A stretch of 64,000 nucleotides of DNA from Toxonevra muliebris (lineage: Eukaryota > Arthropoda > Insecta > Diptera > Pallopteridae): contig OY829328.1 in the NCBI GenBank assembly GCA_963691655.1, positions 27,299,890-27,363,889 on the forward strand, given 5' to 3'. The notes below the pieces were generated by a model. It searched no databases, was not told the origin of the DNA, and saw only the letters and a list, made by a program, of their open reading frames with translations. Made by a program: the position numbers and the translations under genes. Numbering within the stretch: the stretch's first letter is position 1; each line of letters opens with the position of its first letter. This document shows, in pieces, positions 37,859 through 49,900 of this stretch.

Positions 37859-38649
37859 TAAGCTTAATTGTGTTGTACATAGCGGCTCAACTAGCTATAA
37901 TTCATGTTAATGTTCCTGTCTTACTATCAAAATGTCTAGCCGAGACACCTCATGTTAATGCCATAGCAAAAAATTCAACATTTCTGCTATCAACATTAAT
38001 ATAAATTTGAAGTTTCATTCGATTTTGATTTTTGTGTTTTTTAAAATGGCTCAAGTTGAACTTAACAGAAGCAAAATAATTAATTTCATAAATATATATC
38101 GAGAATATGAGTATTTATGAAATTATATAGAGAAAAATATAAAAGAATCGAGTTGAAAAGAAATATGTGAGAGGAATTGAGAAACAAAATTAACGCATAT
38201 TTGTTGTTTACTGTATGTATACTGCATTTTGTAAAATGAAATACCTAAACATATTTTGCCCACTTCATATTTTGACAGCCATCAGCTACTCTGACACGAA
38301 CATGAACATTGCTATGATTTATAGACGCTATGTTAGGTATAATTGTGTTTTAGATATTAAGTACTAAGTGTGGAAAACACGATGCGATTGCTGTGCCGAT
38401 TTATATTGTATAAATATTGATCCGGCGATTTGCTTGCAATAAAAAAAAAAAAATAAATAAATAAAAAAAGCTCGCAGTCATCTCGCATACGCGATTGAAA
38501 TCTTGTGCCGAAAGTATTCGATCGTGTGATATCGGGACGATGAGCATTTTGTACACAACCGATACAATAACTGTATACGATGACGAAATCTGACAGATAG
38601 TTGTACAGCCATTGTATCGTGTATTTGCCCCTTTATTCACTGGGTGCTG
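37859..38649. other. Gene-free stretch
   Basis: Nothing recognisable apart from A-rich simple sequence near 38440-38470 and CGATAC/GATACGAT-like phrases at 38510-38620. A minus-strand open frame here has no domain and low-complexity composition. Confidence 0.4.
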
Positions 38650-38760
38650 ATTAATCAAAAATCAGTAATTAATGTTTGCGTCTTAGAAACGGCATGATTA
38701 GTTTAAAATTTTTGCAAATCATTAAATTCTAGTTTGTGAAATGTTTCTTCTAAAAATATA
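38650..38760. repeat. Truncated copy of the MITE at 24649-25015
   Basis: TTAATCAAAAATCAGTAATT, GTTTGCGTCTTAGAAACGGC and ATCATTAAATTCTAGTTT match the complement of 24850-24970 almost base for base. The outer inverted repeat is missing. Confidence 0.75.
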
Positions 38761-39019
38761 TTTCTATATATTTTAGTACGGATTGGAAAGTTTTACAATC
38801 TATGCTATCGTGCTACCGTGCAAGGGCATATGCTAGACTTAGATAATCACCCTAATGTGTTAAATCACGTATGCACAATCAATATTTTATTCCGCAAAAA
38901 TACATGATTTGCTTTTAGACGAGGAACTTGTTTCTGGAAACTGTCAAATGTGATGGCAAAAAAGGGAAAAACCCCATTCGTCTCACTCCTTTTTCCAACA
39001 CATTTTAACGAAATTCACT

Positions 39020-39343
39020 TGAAATGCAGAAAGTAACTCGCAACCTTCAAACACAAGGTTGTAAAAAACTGGAAAAGATCTATTATATTTTTAAGACATT
39101 TTGGTTTTTGTTTTCATAACAGCTGCTCTTATAATACTTATTAAGTGAAAAATAAAATAATGGAGTCGGAGAGTAACTCATTGTCAATCCTCCAACTATC
39201 CATAATTGCTGTTTAAATTCTTGGTGTCCAAAACCAATTGAAAGGCAACATTTATATTTATTTTTATTTACACAAAACACACACAAAAATTTGTCTTCTC
39301 TCCAAACTTATAATTCACTCTCGTGTACCCGCACTATAAGAGC
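39020..39343. repeat. Truncated copy of the TIR element at 42282-42723
   Basis: Shared in order with the other copy: CAACC(T/C)TCAAAC(A/G)CAAGG, AAAATAATGGAGTC, CCAATTGAAAGGCAACAT, AAAACACACACAAAAAT, CACTCTCGTGT and GCACTATAAGAG. The left inverted repeat is absent. A mariner element sits 12 bases beyond its end. Confidence 0.75.
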
Positions 39344-39355
39344 AAGAAAAACATA

Positions 39356-39995
39356 CCACCTTGATCAAAAAGTTCCCGGAATTTATTTAGAAAATTAAAA
39401 ATACAAGTATATTCATCTAAATTTATATTGCCCCCTGCAAAGTAATCCCCATCGACTGCAACCTACTTATGCCAGCGCTTGATCCAATCCTCGAAACATT
39501 TTTTATATTCGGTTTTCGGTATGTCCATCAGTGCTTCCTGCGATTTTTCCATTAACTCCAAAATAATATTCTCTGATGGTTAATTTGCGGTTATTGACCA
39601 AAATTTCTTTTACTTTATCAACGTTTTCGTCGATTTTCGATGTCGGTGGTCTGCCACTGCGTTCATCATCTTCGATCGACTCACGACCATTTTTGGACCG
39701 CTCGTGCCACTGGTAAACGACTGTTTTCTTTAGAGAATCGTTGCCGAAACACTTTTCCAACATTTCCAACGTTCGCGCACCATTAAATCCGTTTTTTACG
39801 CAAAATTTACTACAATTTCGTCGTTGCAAATTTAAATCCATTTCTAAAATTGTAAAAAATCGCCAACACACACAGAGATAGATGTACTCTTGGCTACGTA
39901 ACTTTTGCAAATGTCAAGCTATGACGCTAAGATTTAGAGGGAATATCAAAAACAGATGCACCAACTTAACAAACTTAACTTTTTGATGAAGGTGG
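39356..39995 (-). mobile_element. Internally deleted mariner element with TA target duplication
   Basis: The 640-bp element is bounded by CCACCTTGATCAAAAAGTTC at the left and the complement of CCACCTTCATCAAAAAGTT at the right, with TA on both sides (39354-39355 and 39996-39997). The minus strand encodes about 95 residues of a mariner N-terminal helix-turn-helix region (KFCVKNGFNGARTLEMLEKC, VYQWHERSKNGRESIEDDER, SGRPPTSKIDENVDKVKEIL), then jumps to the extreme C-terminus (YKKCFEDWIKRWHK, read in another frame). The DD34D catalytic domain is deleted, so it is not autonomous. Confidence 0.9.
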
Positions 39996-39997
39996 TA

Positions 39998-42281
39998 TTT
40001 TCAGTATTCGGGGCAATTTTCTCATAATAACACCTGTGATAAGCTGTAAATGCATTATATTATAAGATTTTTTTAATATAATATTAGAAAAAATCATTTG
40101 CTTATTTAATTTTAATTTTCGGTCACGGTGGACCATTCTGTGGAAATGCCCATGTTACAAAAATCGTGAAATTAATTGTTATTATTTTAAAAGGTGGCAT
40201 CGCATCTTTGCTACCCCATTTAAAACACAATAGTAAAAGTTTTATTGATTTTTACGGTAAAGCGTATACAGTTGTCGTTTTTCTTGGGCGTCACGAATTT
40301 TTGCATTCTTTTATAAATAAATCTACTACTAATGAAAACGAGTGATCTTTTTATATTAGAGTCCTTTAAAGCAATTTTTACAAAATAACGTGTGAAATAC
40401 ATTTATATTTTGCGATTTTTGCTACATAAACAAATAAAAATACAAATAGAGAAATATCAGTTTTCCTTTTTTAAGCCAAATGTAGATATTTATTAAGTGG
40501 TAAATGTTCTTTACTTTGCAATAAAAAATGATGATGTGACAAATTTGTTATAGTAATACGATTGACTATTTTCATATGTAAATAGCCGTGAACTTAATTA
40601 TTCCATGTTTAGTTAGAGTGACGAAAAATGTAGCAAATAAATAATATCAGAAAATGTTGCTCAAATGAAAAATAATAACAGTAGTGGGTTAATTTTTATG
40701 AATAAAATTTCACTACAAATAATATTCCATTTGCATAGCAAGAACACACACTTTGTTTATCTTTAAAATTGATAAATTGTTTTCGAAACAAATAAAAAAA
40801 CATAATAATTGCAAAATATTAAAGTAAATAAATATTGCAAAATTTTGTAGCCCAAAAACCATCCCGGCACATACGAAAATAAACAACATCAAACAATAAA
40901 AACAAAAGTTAAATTTTCTTTTTGGAGAGCAAATTTCTCTAGACAACTTTCCATTTTTCCCACATTTTAATTCACTTAGCTTTATACATACATCTATATT
41001 GTTTGCATATTGACCGTGTCAAATTTTCACTCTTCACTAAATAAAATAAAATGTATCTGAGTATATGATGGTAAATGTTTTTTGTTGTACAAAAAAAAAA
41101 AAAAAAGAAAAAGTCTGCGTTGGAAAAAATATTGGAAAAGCTACGAGAAAATGCAAAAAGAAAATTACAGAAACATAAATAAATAAATATCTACATTGAA
41201 TTTAAGAAAATGATGTGTGTGATGCGGCCGATACTACGGCAAAGAGCGGAAAAAATATAAAAACCGGAGACGAATCGACTAACAAAACACATACTACAGT
41301 GGTCTCTGTATCTATGCGGCAATTTGACTTTCCATATTTATCGTTATATATATACCTATATATATCGTTGGTATATTTGTTTGTAACGAATGATCTTCGG
41401 AACCGTAAGAGCTATCGAACAAAGATTTACACCATTGGTTCGGTGCCACCTCTTCTGGGGTTTTATTTTACGGTTGGAAAACACCTCCCATATAACCTAA
41501 ATCTTAATTGTGGAATATCTCAGGAATCGTAAGAGCTATCGAGCTAAGACTTACCTTCTCTGGTTATTTATGGTCGATGGCGTTGGACCCGGTAGATGGC
41601 ATGTGGGTCGTGTTATTACCAAAATTTTTTGTTTTCGTGAAAAATGTATGAATAGACTCTATAGGTGGGGTTATCTCGAATATAGAGATTGTAACCAAAA
41701 CTCTTTATTATTCTGCAGAGAAGTACGAAGCTATACAGCCTAGATCAAAATTATACGAGGCACGAGTGCTACTTAAATTTAAAAGAAAACGTAAAAAAAG
41801 TTGTATCTCTCTTGCAGCTGTGTAAATGTGAACTCATGATAGTAGAGGAATTCTTCACTGTATTTACAGTATTTAGATTAAATATAGCGTACTCGAGAAC
41901 GCTTCGCGGAACATTTTGAGGTTTTGAAAGAGATCTTTACAAGCATGCGACCTTAAAATTTCTCTTGAATACATAAAAATATCCTTGGTATGTTTAAGAT
42001 ACCGCTAAAGCTAGTAGTTACTTCCTACAATGAAACAGCTTTAATATAAACCTTTTTTGTATAACCGTGGCTTGTTGAAACAGAAAATATAAATAAATAA
42101 CAAGCATCAAACAAGGTGTTCTTTAAAGCAGCAATGCTTCTGGGAAACAATTAGCAGTCCTGACTCAGAAAATTATTTTATGGTTGCACATTCATATTTG
42201 CATATCTCCTCAAGTTTTGGTGTTCGATTTAAATTGGCTACTTTTTAAGCCAATTTCTCTCCACACACTTTATGTAAGTAA
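39998..42281. other. Gene-free stretch with minor repeats
   Basis: No exon recognised. ATCGTAAGAGCTATCGAGCT at about 41524 repeats ACCGTAAGAGCTATCGAACA at about 41402, and the spacer holds ACACCTCCCATATAACC, similar to phrases of the repeat at 8745-8990. A poly(A) run lies near 41090. Confidence 0.4.
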
Positions 42282-42723
42282 TAGTGTGGACACACGAGAG
42301 TGCATTTCAGACTCATTTCATAGAAATTCGTCATTTCATAGAAATTCGTCTGAAATGAAGAAATAAACTAGCAACCCTCAAACGCAAGGTTGTAAAAAGC
42401 AGGAAAAATTTAAGATCTATTACATTTTTCTAGATATTTTTGAGTTTGTTTTCATAACTGTAATATTTATTAAGCAAAAAATAAAATAATGGAGTCCGAA
42501 AGTGACTCATTGACATTCCCCCAATTTTCCATAATTGTTATATAAATTCTTGGTGCCCAAATCCAATTGAAAGGCAACATATTATTATTTTTATTTGCAC
42601 AAAACACACACAAAAATTCTTCTTCTTCTCCAAACTTATAATCTTTCAAAAAATGAATTTTAAATTGTCGTGTCCACCGAAATGCGGAATTTCAACGAAA
42701 TGCACTCTCGTGTGTCTGCACTA
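42282..42723. mobile_element. TIR element (MITE), about 440 bp
   Basis: Termini TAGTGTGGACACACGAGAGT then GCATTTC at the left, and at the right the complement of TAGTGCAGACACACGAGAGT then GCATTTC. CATTTCATAGAAATTCGT is tandemly doubled at about 42317-42352. No coding sequence. A second, truncated copy is at 39020-39343. Confidence 0.75.
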
Positions 42724-44189
42724 TAAGAGGCATTTCTTGTCATTTTAAATGAGCAAGAATGCATTTTTGTGAGCTAACAGCTCGGTGTATTTTGTAGGGA
42801 TTCTGATGCTTTTTTCGTTTCTGGTTCTGATGTGGTTTTGGTTTTACTTACGTACTTATTTAAATTTAAAATATTAAAATCAATTCGAATAAAGAGAGAT
42901 CACGTAAATGGGGAGATCACTGTAACGTAACTGTGTCCATATATATGTATATGATGATAATATGCGTTGTGCGCCAGCACAAATTTCTTTTCAAAATACT
43001 TTCTCGGGTAATGGGAAATAGTTTCAGAATTTAGCTTGACCAGTTCGAACATACGAATTTTCGAACTTTGCGTAAGATTTAAAAAATAACCGTTTAAATA
43101 TAATAGAAATATTAAATATATATGATATATTTTGCTATATAGTGCTTATATTTTATAAAATGAAGTAAATATATCGAAATAGAGTTGCGTAAAGTCAACA
43201 ATTATTTGAATTATTAATTAATAGCGAAAAGAAACAAAAATATATAAAAATTAAAATAGCAAAGACGTGAGCGCTAAAAATAAAAATGTACGGGACGACG
43301 CGTTTTATGTAATAACAAATGTTTGAATATAAAATGTGAATAAATTTTACGAACACGCATAGCGAAATAATTTAAATAATATGTGAAATTATAAATCTAA
43401 TCAAATTTTAAATAGTTTCTAAATAAAATGAAGATAACATGGCCAATATTAATCAATAAATTGTTTATAAAAACGGACCTACTATATTACAGTAATATAA
43501 TTACAAACTAATTTTTGCATATGTCATAAATGTCGTTGCAAATAAAGGATTGCGGAGTATGGACGCATGCCGCGCCAACTATTTGTTGAAAATAGTTTTA
43601 CCCTAAATTGTGCCAAATACAATACACATAAATATAAATATGAAATTGTGTGACATTTTAAAAATAATGAAAATGTTACAAATCTATAATATAAAAGAAG
43701 CATTTATTACGAATTTTTAATTTTTGCAATCAAGGAAAAATGTTTTATAAGAATGTTTTATATACGTTACAAGTTATATTTCTTCTTGAGTTCAATTAAG
43801 TGCAATTAAAATTCGTAAAATGTAAAATTCATAACTTATGACAAAACAATAAAGAAATAGAACTTCAGTTCGAGTTCGAACTTATAAATTCACTATATGT
43901 ATACATAAAAAAAGAATTATAAAATATTTGATTGCATGAGAAGAAAATGTTCATAAATAATATTTCTGAAACTGATTTTCAAATTCAATAAATGATGAAT
44001 TTTATGGGCCTTCATTAAAAAAATGATAAAAATCCGAAAAATAGTCCAATGCTCATTTTCATCAAATGATTACACTGTGATACAAAAAAGAATGAAGTAG
44101 AAATACCTGGGAAGTTATACTATTTTTTTATAGGTCTTGCAAAACAAGAATTTGTATGTGAAATTTGTTAAACACCCCCAAAATCTTCA
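42724..44189. other. Gene-free AT-rich stretch
   Basis: No exon, RNA gene or element with termini is seen here; very AT-rich with many short A or T runs. Confidence 0.4.
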
Positions 44190-45785
44190 TTTACCGTTAA
44201 AACCCGACTTTGCGTAACTTTGCGCACTTATAAGCTTGTAACGTGATTGTTGATTATCAACAGATTTTCAGTTGATTAGTTAAATTTGTTTTAGTTCAAT
44301 TCAATTATTAAGTTTAATTAAATAGTAAATGATTAAGAAATTCAAAGATTGTATAAAATATTTAATTCACTGATTATAAAAATGGTTATTACAAAAAAAG
44401 GCAACTGCACGACTCGACGGATCAGCTTAGTTCCACTCTTTACGACATACTGCTGTTAGGAATCAGGTACATACTATTAGCATCGGGGATTCAGTAGGGT
44501 TACCAAGTCTATCTTCCTATATATATACTTCTTTTAAGATAACTAAAGTAATCTGTTTTTTCGCCTTTTTTCAACTTTGGCGATGTTTTAATACACTATT
44601 TTATAAAGAAGTTATACTACTCGTGAATTTATTCAAAAAATATGTTTATTAACCTATTTTGTTTTTAGAAATCGGTAAGTAATTGACTGAGTTTTTAAAC
44701 TTTTTATAAAAACAAAATTTTTACAAAAATGCAATTTTTGGCCATTCAACTCAAAAATGTTTGCTTGACCGTTTTTTTTTTAATTCAACATCATCATGAT
44801 GAACTGCAGTTTCTCGTTGAAGTGACCAACAATATTCTGAAATCATTTTTATTTTATTTTTTCCTTCGAAGGGCTTTTCATTGTAACCATTTTTAGGTGA
44901 AAATGTTCCCCTTGTTCATCGCTGAACTAGCCCAGGTTGTCTGGAAAGAAGCCCAAATTTGAAACAAAACAAAATTGTGTTTGCTGGACAAATATACACA
45001 GATTTCATAAGTTTTCTTAAGGGGTTATATACATTTGTTGTCGGAGAAACATTCATTAAATTCATTTTTTTTTTTTGCCAAGGCGGTAGATTTTTTCAGG
45101 ATAAGCCATCGTATATTTATTTGTTGATGTTTCTAGGTATTTCATGAATTTTTTTGGCCGTTGTGCCAAAACACCTTATTTTCATAACCCCTTGCGGTGA
45201 GAACGATAACTAAAGAACGGTTTATCTGAATTGAAAAAAAAAAACAGGACTTGTACGATCTGCTAGTTCTGTGCACTTCTTGAAATTCTTCTGACATCAT
45301 TGTTCATTCCAAGCCTAATAATTTTAATAATATTTAATAACATGTTTTAGTTTTCATCGTCACGCTCTTTGTGAACGAAGGATTTTGTGACATTTACATT
45401 TTTAAAAAAATGGCGGTGATTTTTTTTAAATTCTTGGTTTATGAGGGTCTGAAAATTTGGTTTTGGTGGCAAAAAAATTAAGTTTTATCCCAAATTAAAA
45501 TTCCTTAGTTCAGTAAGGGCCTAATATAGTTATAAATTAGCCAGAAAAAATTTCGATTGGTAAATTGGTTCTTGAGAAGCCTTTCTCACCGCAGAAGGAA
45601 CTTTTTGTAAAACAACATTTGGAGATAATCGCGTTTAGATTTTCGGCACCACGTTCAGGTATCATTGGAAAGGTCTAAGTCTTCTTCTAAAACTGGTAAG
45701 AAACTGAAAATGTGTTGATAATCAACTAAGTTAAAGGCTTATAAGTGCGCAAAGGTAGGCAAAACCGGGGTTTTAACCCTAGCAC
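44190..45785. mobile_element. Putative 1.6-kb element with about 85-bp inverted ends
   Basis: Left arm: GTTAAAACCCGACTTTGCGT, then CTTTGCGCACTTATAAGC and TTGATTATCAACAGATTTTC. Right arm is the complement: GTTAAAACCCCGGTTTTGCC, CTTTGCGCACTTATAAGC and TTGATTATCAACACATTTTC. The middle lacks a significant reading frame. The target duplication was not identified, so the exact ends are approximate. Confidence 0.65.
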
Positions 45786-46010
45786 CATAATGTACGTAAA
45801 ATTTACGTATACAAAAAATCTGTAATTTGTGGTAAGCATCAAAATACAATTTTTCAAAACTCCTGAGAATCTTAATTGAGGGAATTTGTGTGAGCGCATT
45901 CTGACCAATTTAAACATTCGTTATACATTCGCAAAAAAAAAAAGAATCGCGAATGCGGATGCGAATGTCAAAGTTATGTGGATGGGCGAATGCGAATGTA
46001 GACATCCGTC

Positions 46011-46265
46011 AGGCTGTGGTTATGTTCGTGCTGGCTGTTCGGCGAGCACATAACATTTTATTCTCGTGTTCAATGTATTATTTTGTATGTAATAATACTA
46101 TTTTGTCAAATAACTTATTGCCACCCTGAAAGCTCGGCGTGCTCGGTGTTCCTTTCACCCAGCATATCGTTCGTTGAGAGAGTGAGTAAAGATTCTCACT
46201 TTGTGTTTGGTGTCTCAACAATTTTATGGTGCTCGCTGAGCAAAATCTGAACATAACCACAGCCT
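46011..46265. mobile_element. MITE with perfect 17-bp inverted repeats
   Basis: AGGCTGTGGTTATGTTC starts at 46011 and its exact complement GAACATAACCACAGCCT ends at 46265. Inside both ends GAGCACATAAC/TGCTCGCTGAGCA-type pairing continues imperfectly. Non-coding. A piece of the family occurs at 15826-15878. It is preceded by GCGAATGCG-type simple repeat (about 45930-46005). Confidence 0.75.
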
Positions 46266-46905
46266 TATATTACTAGTTAGCACCAAGAAATTTTCTAGGA
46301 GTAGTAGCGAGGATACACCGTTACAATATTATTAGAAATCACTTTGCGGCCATTTATGTTCAGACGGTGAAAAACTCATATAGAAATAAATACACACTTA
46401 GTTGACCCTGATTACCTAGCACAAACTGGCGTAAGGTTTCACATTTACTAAGAAGTACTAATAAATTGACTATTCGATACCAACAGTCTTTGAATATGGG
46501 ACAGTCTTTTAAAGCTAGTTAATCTTCGTTCGTGCTTTAAACTTACATAGTTCAGTTATCAAAATCATATGAAAATCAGACAGCTTAACACCTTCAATAA
46601 AAGAGAAAAAAATGGTACGCATTGTATTAATCTTTATTTTTATAAATTTTACAGATTATGCACAGCAATAGATTTTTATATTAAAAATCCAGAAATGAAA
46701 ACAACGTTTCTTTTACTACAACAAAATAGCATTATTAAATTATGTAATAATAACAAACGCTACCCGACATTATAAAACGTAACTATAAATATTTGATTAT
46801 TGTGGAAAAAATAATCTAACAATTATAACTAAAATAACAGAAAAACATAATTCTAAAGTTAAAACAATTTAATCATCGAAACAACAAACCAAATAATAAA
46901 GAAAT

Positions 46906-49900
46906 ATGCAGACAAGAACACAACGCGCGCCAAGTGATCCGAGTTCTATGAATGAGGGTTTGAGTCCCAAGAAGACGGCTTTTATCCTAGTAACGGTTAT
47001 TGGCTGTATTGCAATATTATGGCCACGAGTATTTTATCCCATGATGTTCGGTGGTGGACCGGCAGTACCACAACAAAATTATAAGGAACAACGCGGTCCA
47101 GGGGGTGAGTACTCGTAAAAAAAGAAAACAAAAGTAATTTTTATATTTTTTAGTATAATTTCATAAATCTTTTGTTTACATATATTTTAATGTAAATCGT
47201 AAATTTGTTGTAAAATTGTGCACAGGTTGTTGTGATGTCGTGATTAACAGGGAAGAATTTTTAAATGCAACAAGTGCAGAAATCGGACCCCGTATGTATC
47301 GCAAGCAACTGAATTTGTATACCGGCGAGATGAGTACGTTTAAAACTGAAAACTGGATAAATAAATTTAAATATTTATTTTCGTTCTATTAACAATGGAA
47401 TGATTTATTCGGTATTATATACTATTGCACTTGCGGAGTATTTACTAATAAAAACGGGTGGAAATAATTGATATGGTAGAATTTATGTTATTTGCTTCTT
47501 TATTAATGTTTTAACCATGCGAAACTACTAATTATATTATTGGGAAAGTTAACAAAATAACCATTGTTTAGGTCCATATAGTAATTAGGACGGAAGGTGT
47601 TGAGCTTTTTCTGGAGTAAAAATATCGTTGATTGTAAATCACTGATCCTATTAGCAACAGTATGCGTTTGATTTATTTTTGGTTAGGTAACAAATAACAG
47701 GGATAAATTCCTTGATAGAAAGTTTATATGGAATATAAATATGTCTATTTGGATTATAGGTGGGAAATACAATGGAAATCAGTTTCTGATTCTGATCGGC
47801 GGACTCTAAAAAATTTTCATCATTTGACATTTATTTTATGAGTCGAAATTATCCATTTGTTATGTTGAATGAGGCATGAGACAGCGCTTTAATAATATTA
47901 ATAAGAAATTTGGCAATTTTTGAAAACTAACCAAGTAAATCGAAATTTACTAATATATTTATTTAGTTGTTTTTAGTTGAAAGTTATTTGTTACGGTTTG
48001 TTTAAACAGAAACTAAAACATATTTTTTATTTACAAAGTGAAATGAATATAACTCTTAATTTTATTTCATAACATATCTTTTGAACTTCCCAATTAGTAG
48101 GTATAAATTAACAATTTAATATCTTTCTGCAGGTATACGTCAAGAGAGACCAACACATATGCATCCAGAATCAATTTATCAGTCAATGAGTCAAAGAGGT
48201 CGTGCAATACCGTCAACACAGACGGTACCGATTCTCGAACGCCAAGGATCACCGAGTAATCCACCTCCACGCATTGTTCCAGGCAGAGTAAGAATCATTT
48301 ATTTTTTTAAACATGTTCACCTATACTCTTAATTTAAATTGTTTAATTTTTGCAAATTTCCGTAGCGAAATTTTGTACGAACTTTCATCATCGTCAACAC
48401 TAATTTTTAAAAATAGACTGTAGTTTTTTTATTCATGTGTGTCTTTTATGACATTGCATGCGAAAAAATCAAAAGATATAGCAAAAAATCTTAAACAGAA
48501 TTAAAATTTTCTTGAACTTGTGCCAATTTGTTGATGTGATAATGTTTTTTTTTTTTTTTTTTGTATTTAAATTTAAACATTTGTATACAATTTATGACAT
48601 TTCTAATGAATAATTTGCTTTTAATAAGCACACATACCTAAATGTACAAATTATAAATCAATTATTGAAAATATATATAAAAAATACATATTATTGATTT
48701 CGATGCGAATTTGTAATTATTTATATAAATTCGATATTAAAATCGGACTGAAATTTCAATTTCAATTTCAAATCACAAACTATTCCCATTTAATTTAAGA
48801 TTGGGTTGAAATCAATTCCTTTTAAATAATTGGAATTAGGTATTTTCAGTTCGTAGTCATTTTGTTTGAAATTATAGCCAATAATTTTTAAAAAAGTAAT
48901 TGACTAATGGTTTGAAAAGTGTTCAAATAGTTCGAAATTGTCTTTCAAAATTCAAAAAACAATTTTACCTGATGAATAATTGGGGTTAAAAATTTATTGT
49001 TGTTATTCGAATTTTACTCTGAGTTTTAATATTTTCCGTTATTTTTCAACCATTATGAATTTGTCTTTTTCCCCTCACATTATTTTTAATATTTGAAGTT
49101 AAAACACAATTTTTCGCCTACAAGCTAAATGTGGATTTATATGTAGATACTTATCAGTGACAGCGACGGATCTGGGGATCTAAAAAAGATATTTTAAAAT
49201 AACAATACTTTGGCATCGACAGTCGAGAAATTATCTATTTCTCATTTTTCGTGAATCGAACCTGAAATTTTTCACAAAGAGTCCATGCCTCTACCATTTG
49301 TATATGTATAACATGTACATGTTCTCTAAACCTCATGGGGGCTATAACCGCATAATGGCTATACCACTGGAAATGTACATGCATATACATACTTATATAT
49401 TTATGCATGTATACATACTTATCTGTGTGAATTCATGGCCAAGACTTTTTCGCCGTTTTTCCAATCATTGAACAGGTTTGCTCTCTTTCTTTTTGCAAAA
49501 TAAAAATTTATATTTATATTTTGTTGCATCCACGCAAACAGCTGATAATTTTGTTTTATTATTGTATATTTTTATATGTGTGTGTGTGCGAATATAAACA
49601 TTTCTTACCGGTGTTTTTATATGTTGTTTTAATAAATAACTGAAAGTAAAAAAAAAGAAATGCACAACATGAATCATCATTCCAACGTCTGAACGTGCAT
49701 AAATACTAGTACAATACATAACTGAAAATAGAAAGTTTAAATTAATTTAATTTGAAATGAATTATATAAATAATTTTAAGTTAATTGAATTTATTTTTAG
49801 TTTACTTTAACTTTAATTGCTTAATTTTTGATTATTTTTAGCCTGGACCAATTCCTGGCATGCGTCCACCAATGGGCGCAGGTTCCGTTCATCAACCACA

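Noticed and set aside
38401..38658. Minus-strand open frame of 85 residues
   Set aside because: It runs through an A-rich simple repeat and into a MITE copy, and shows no domain.
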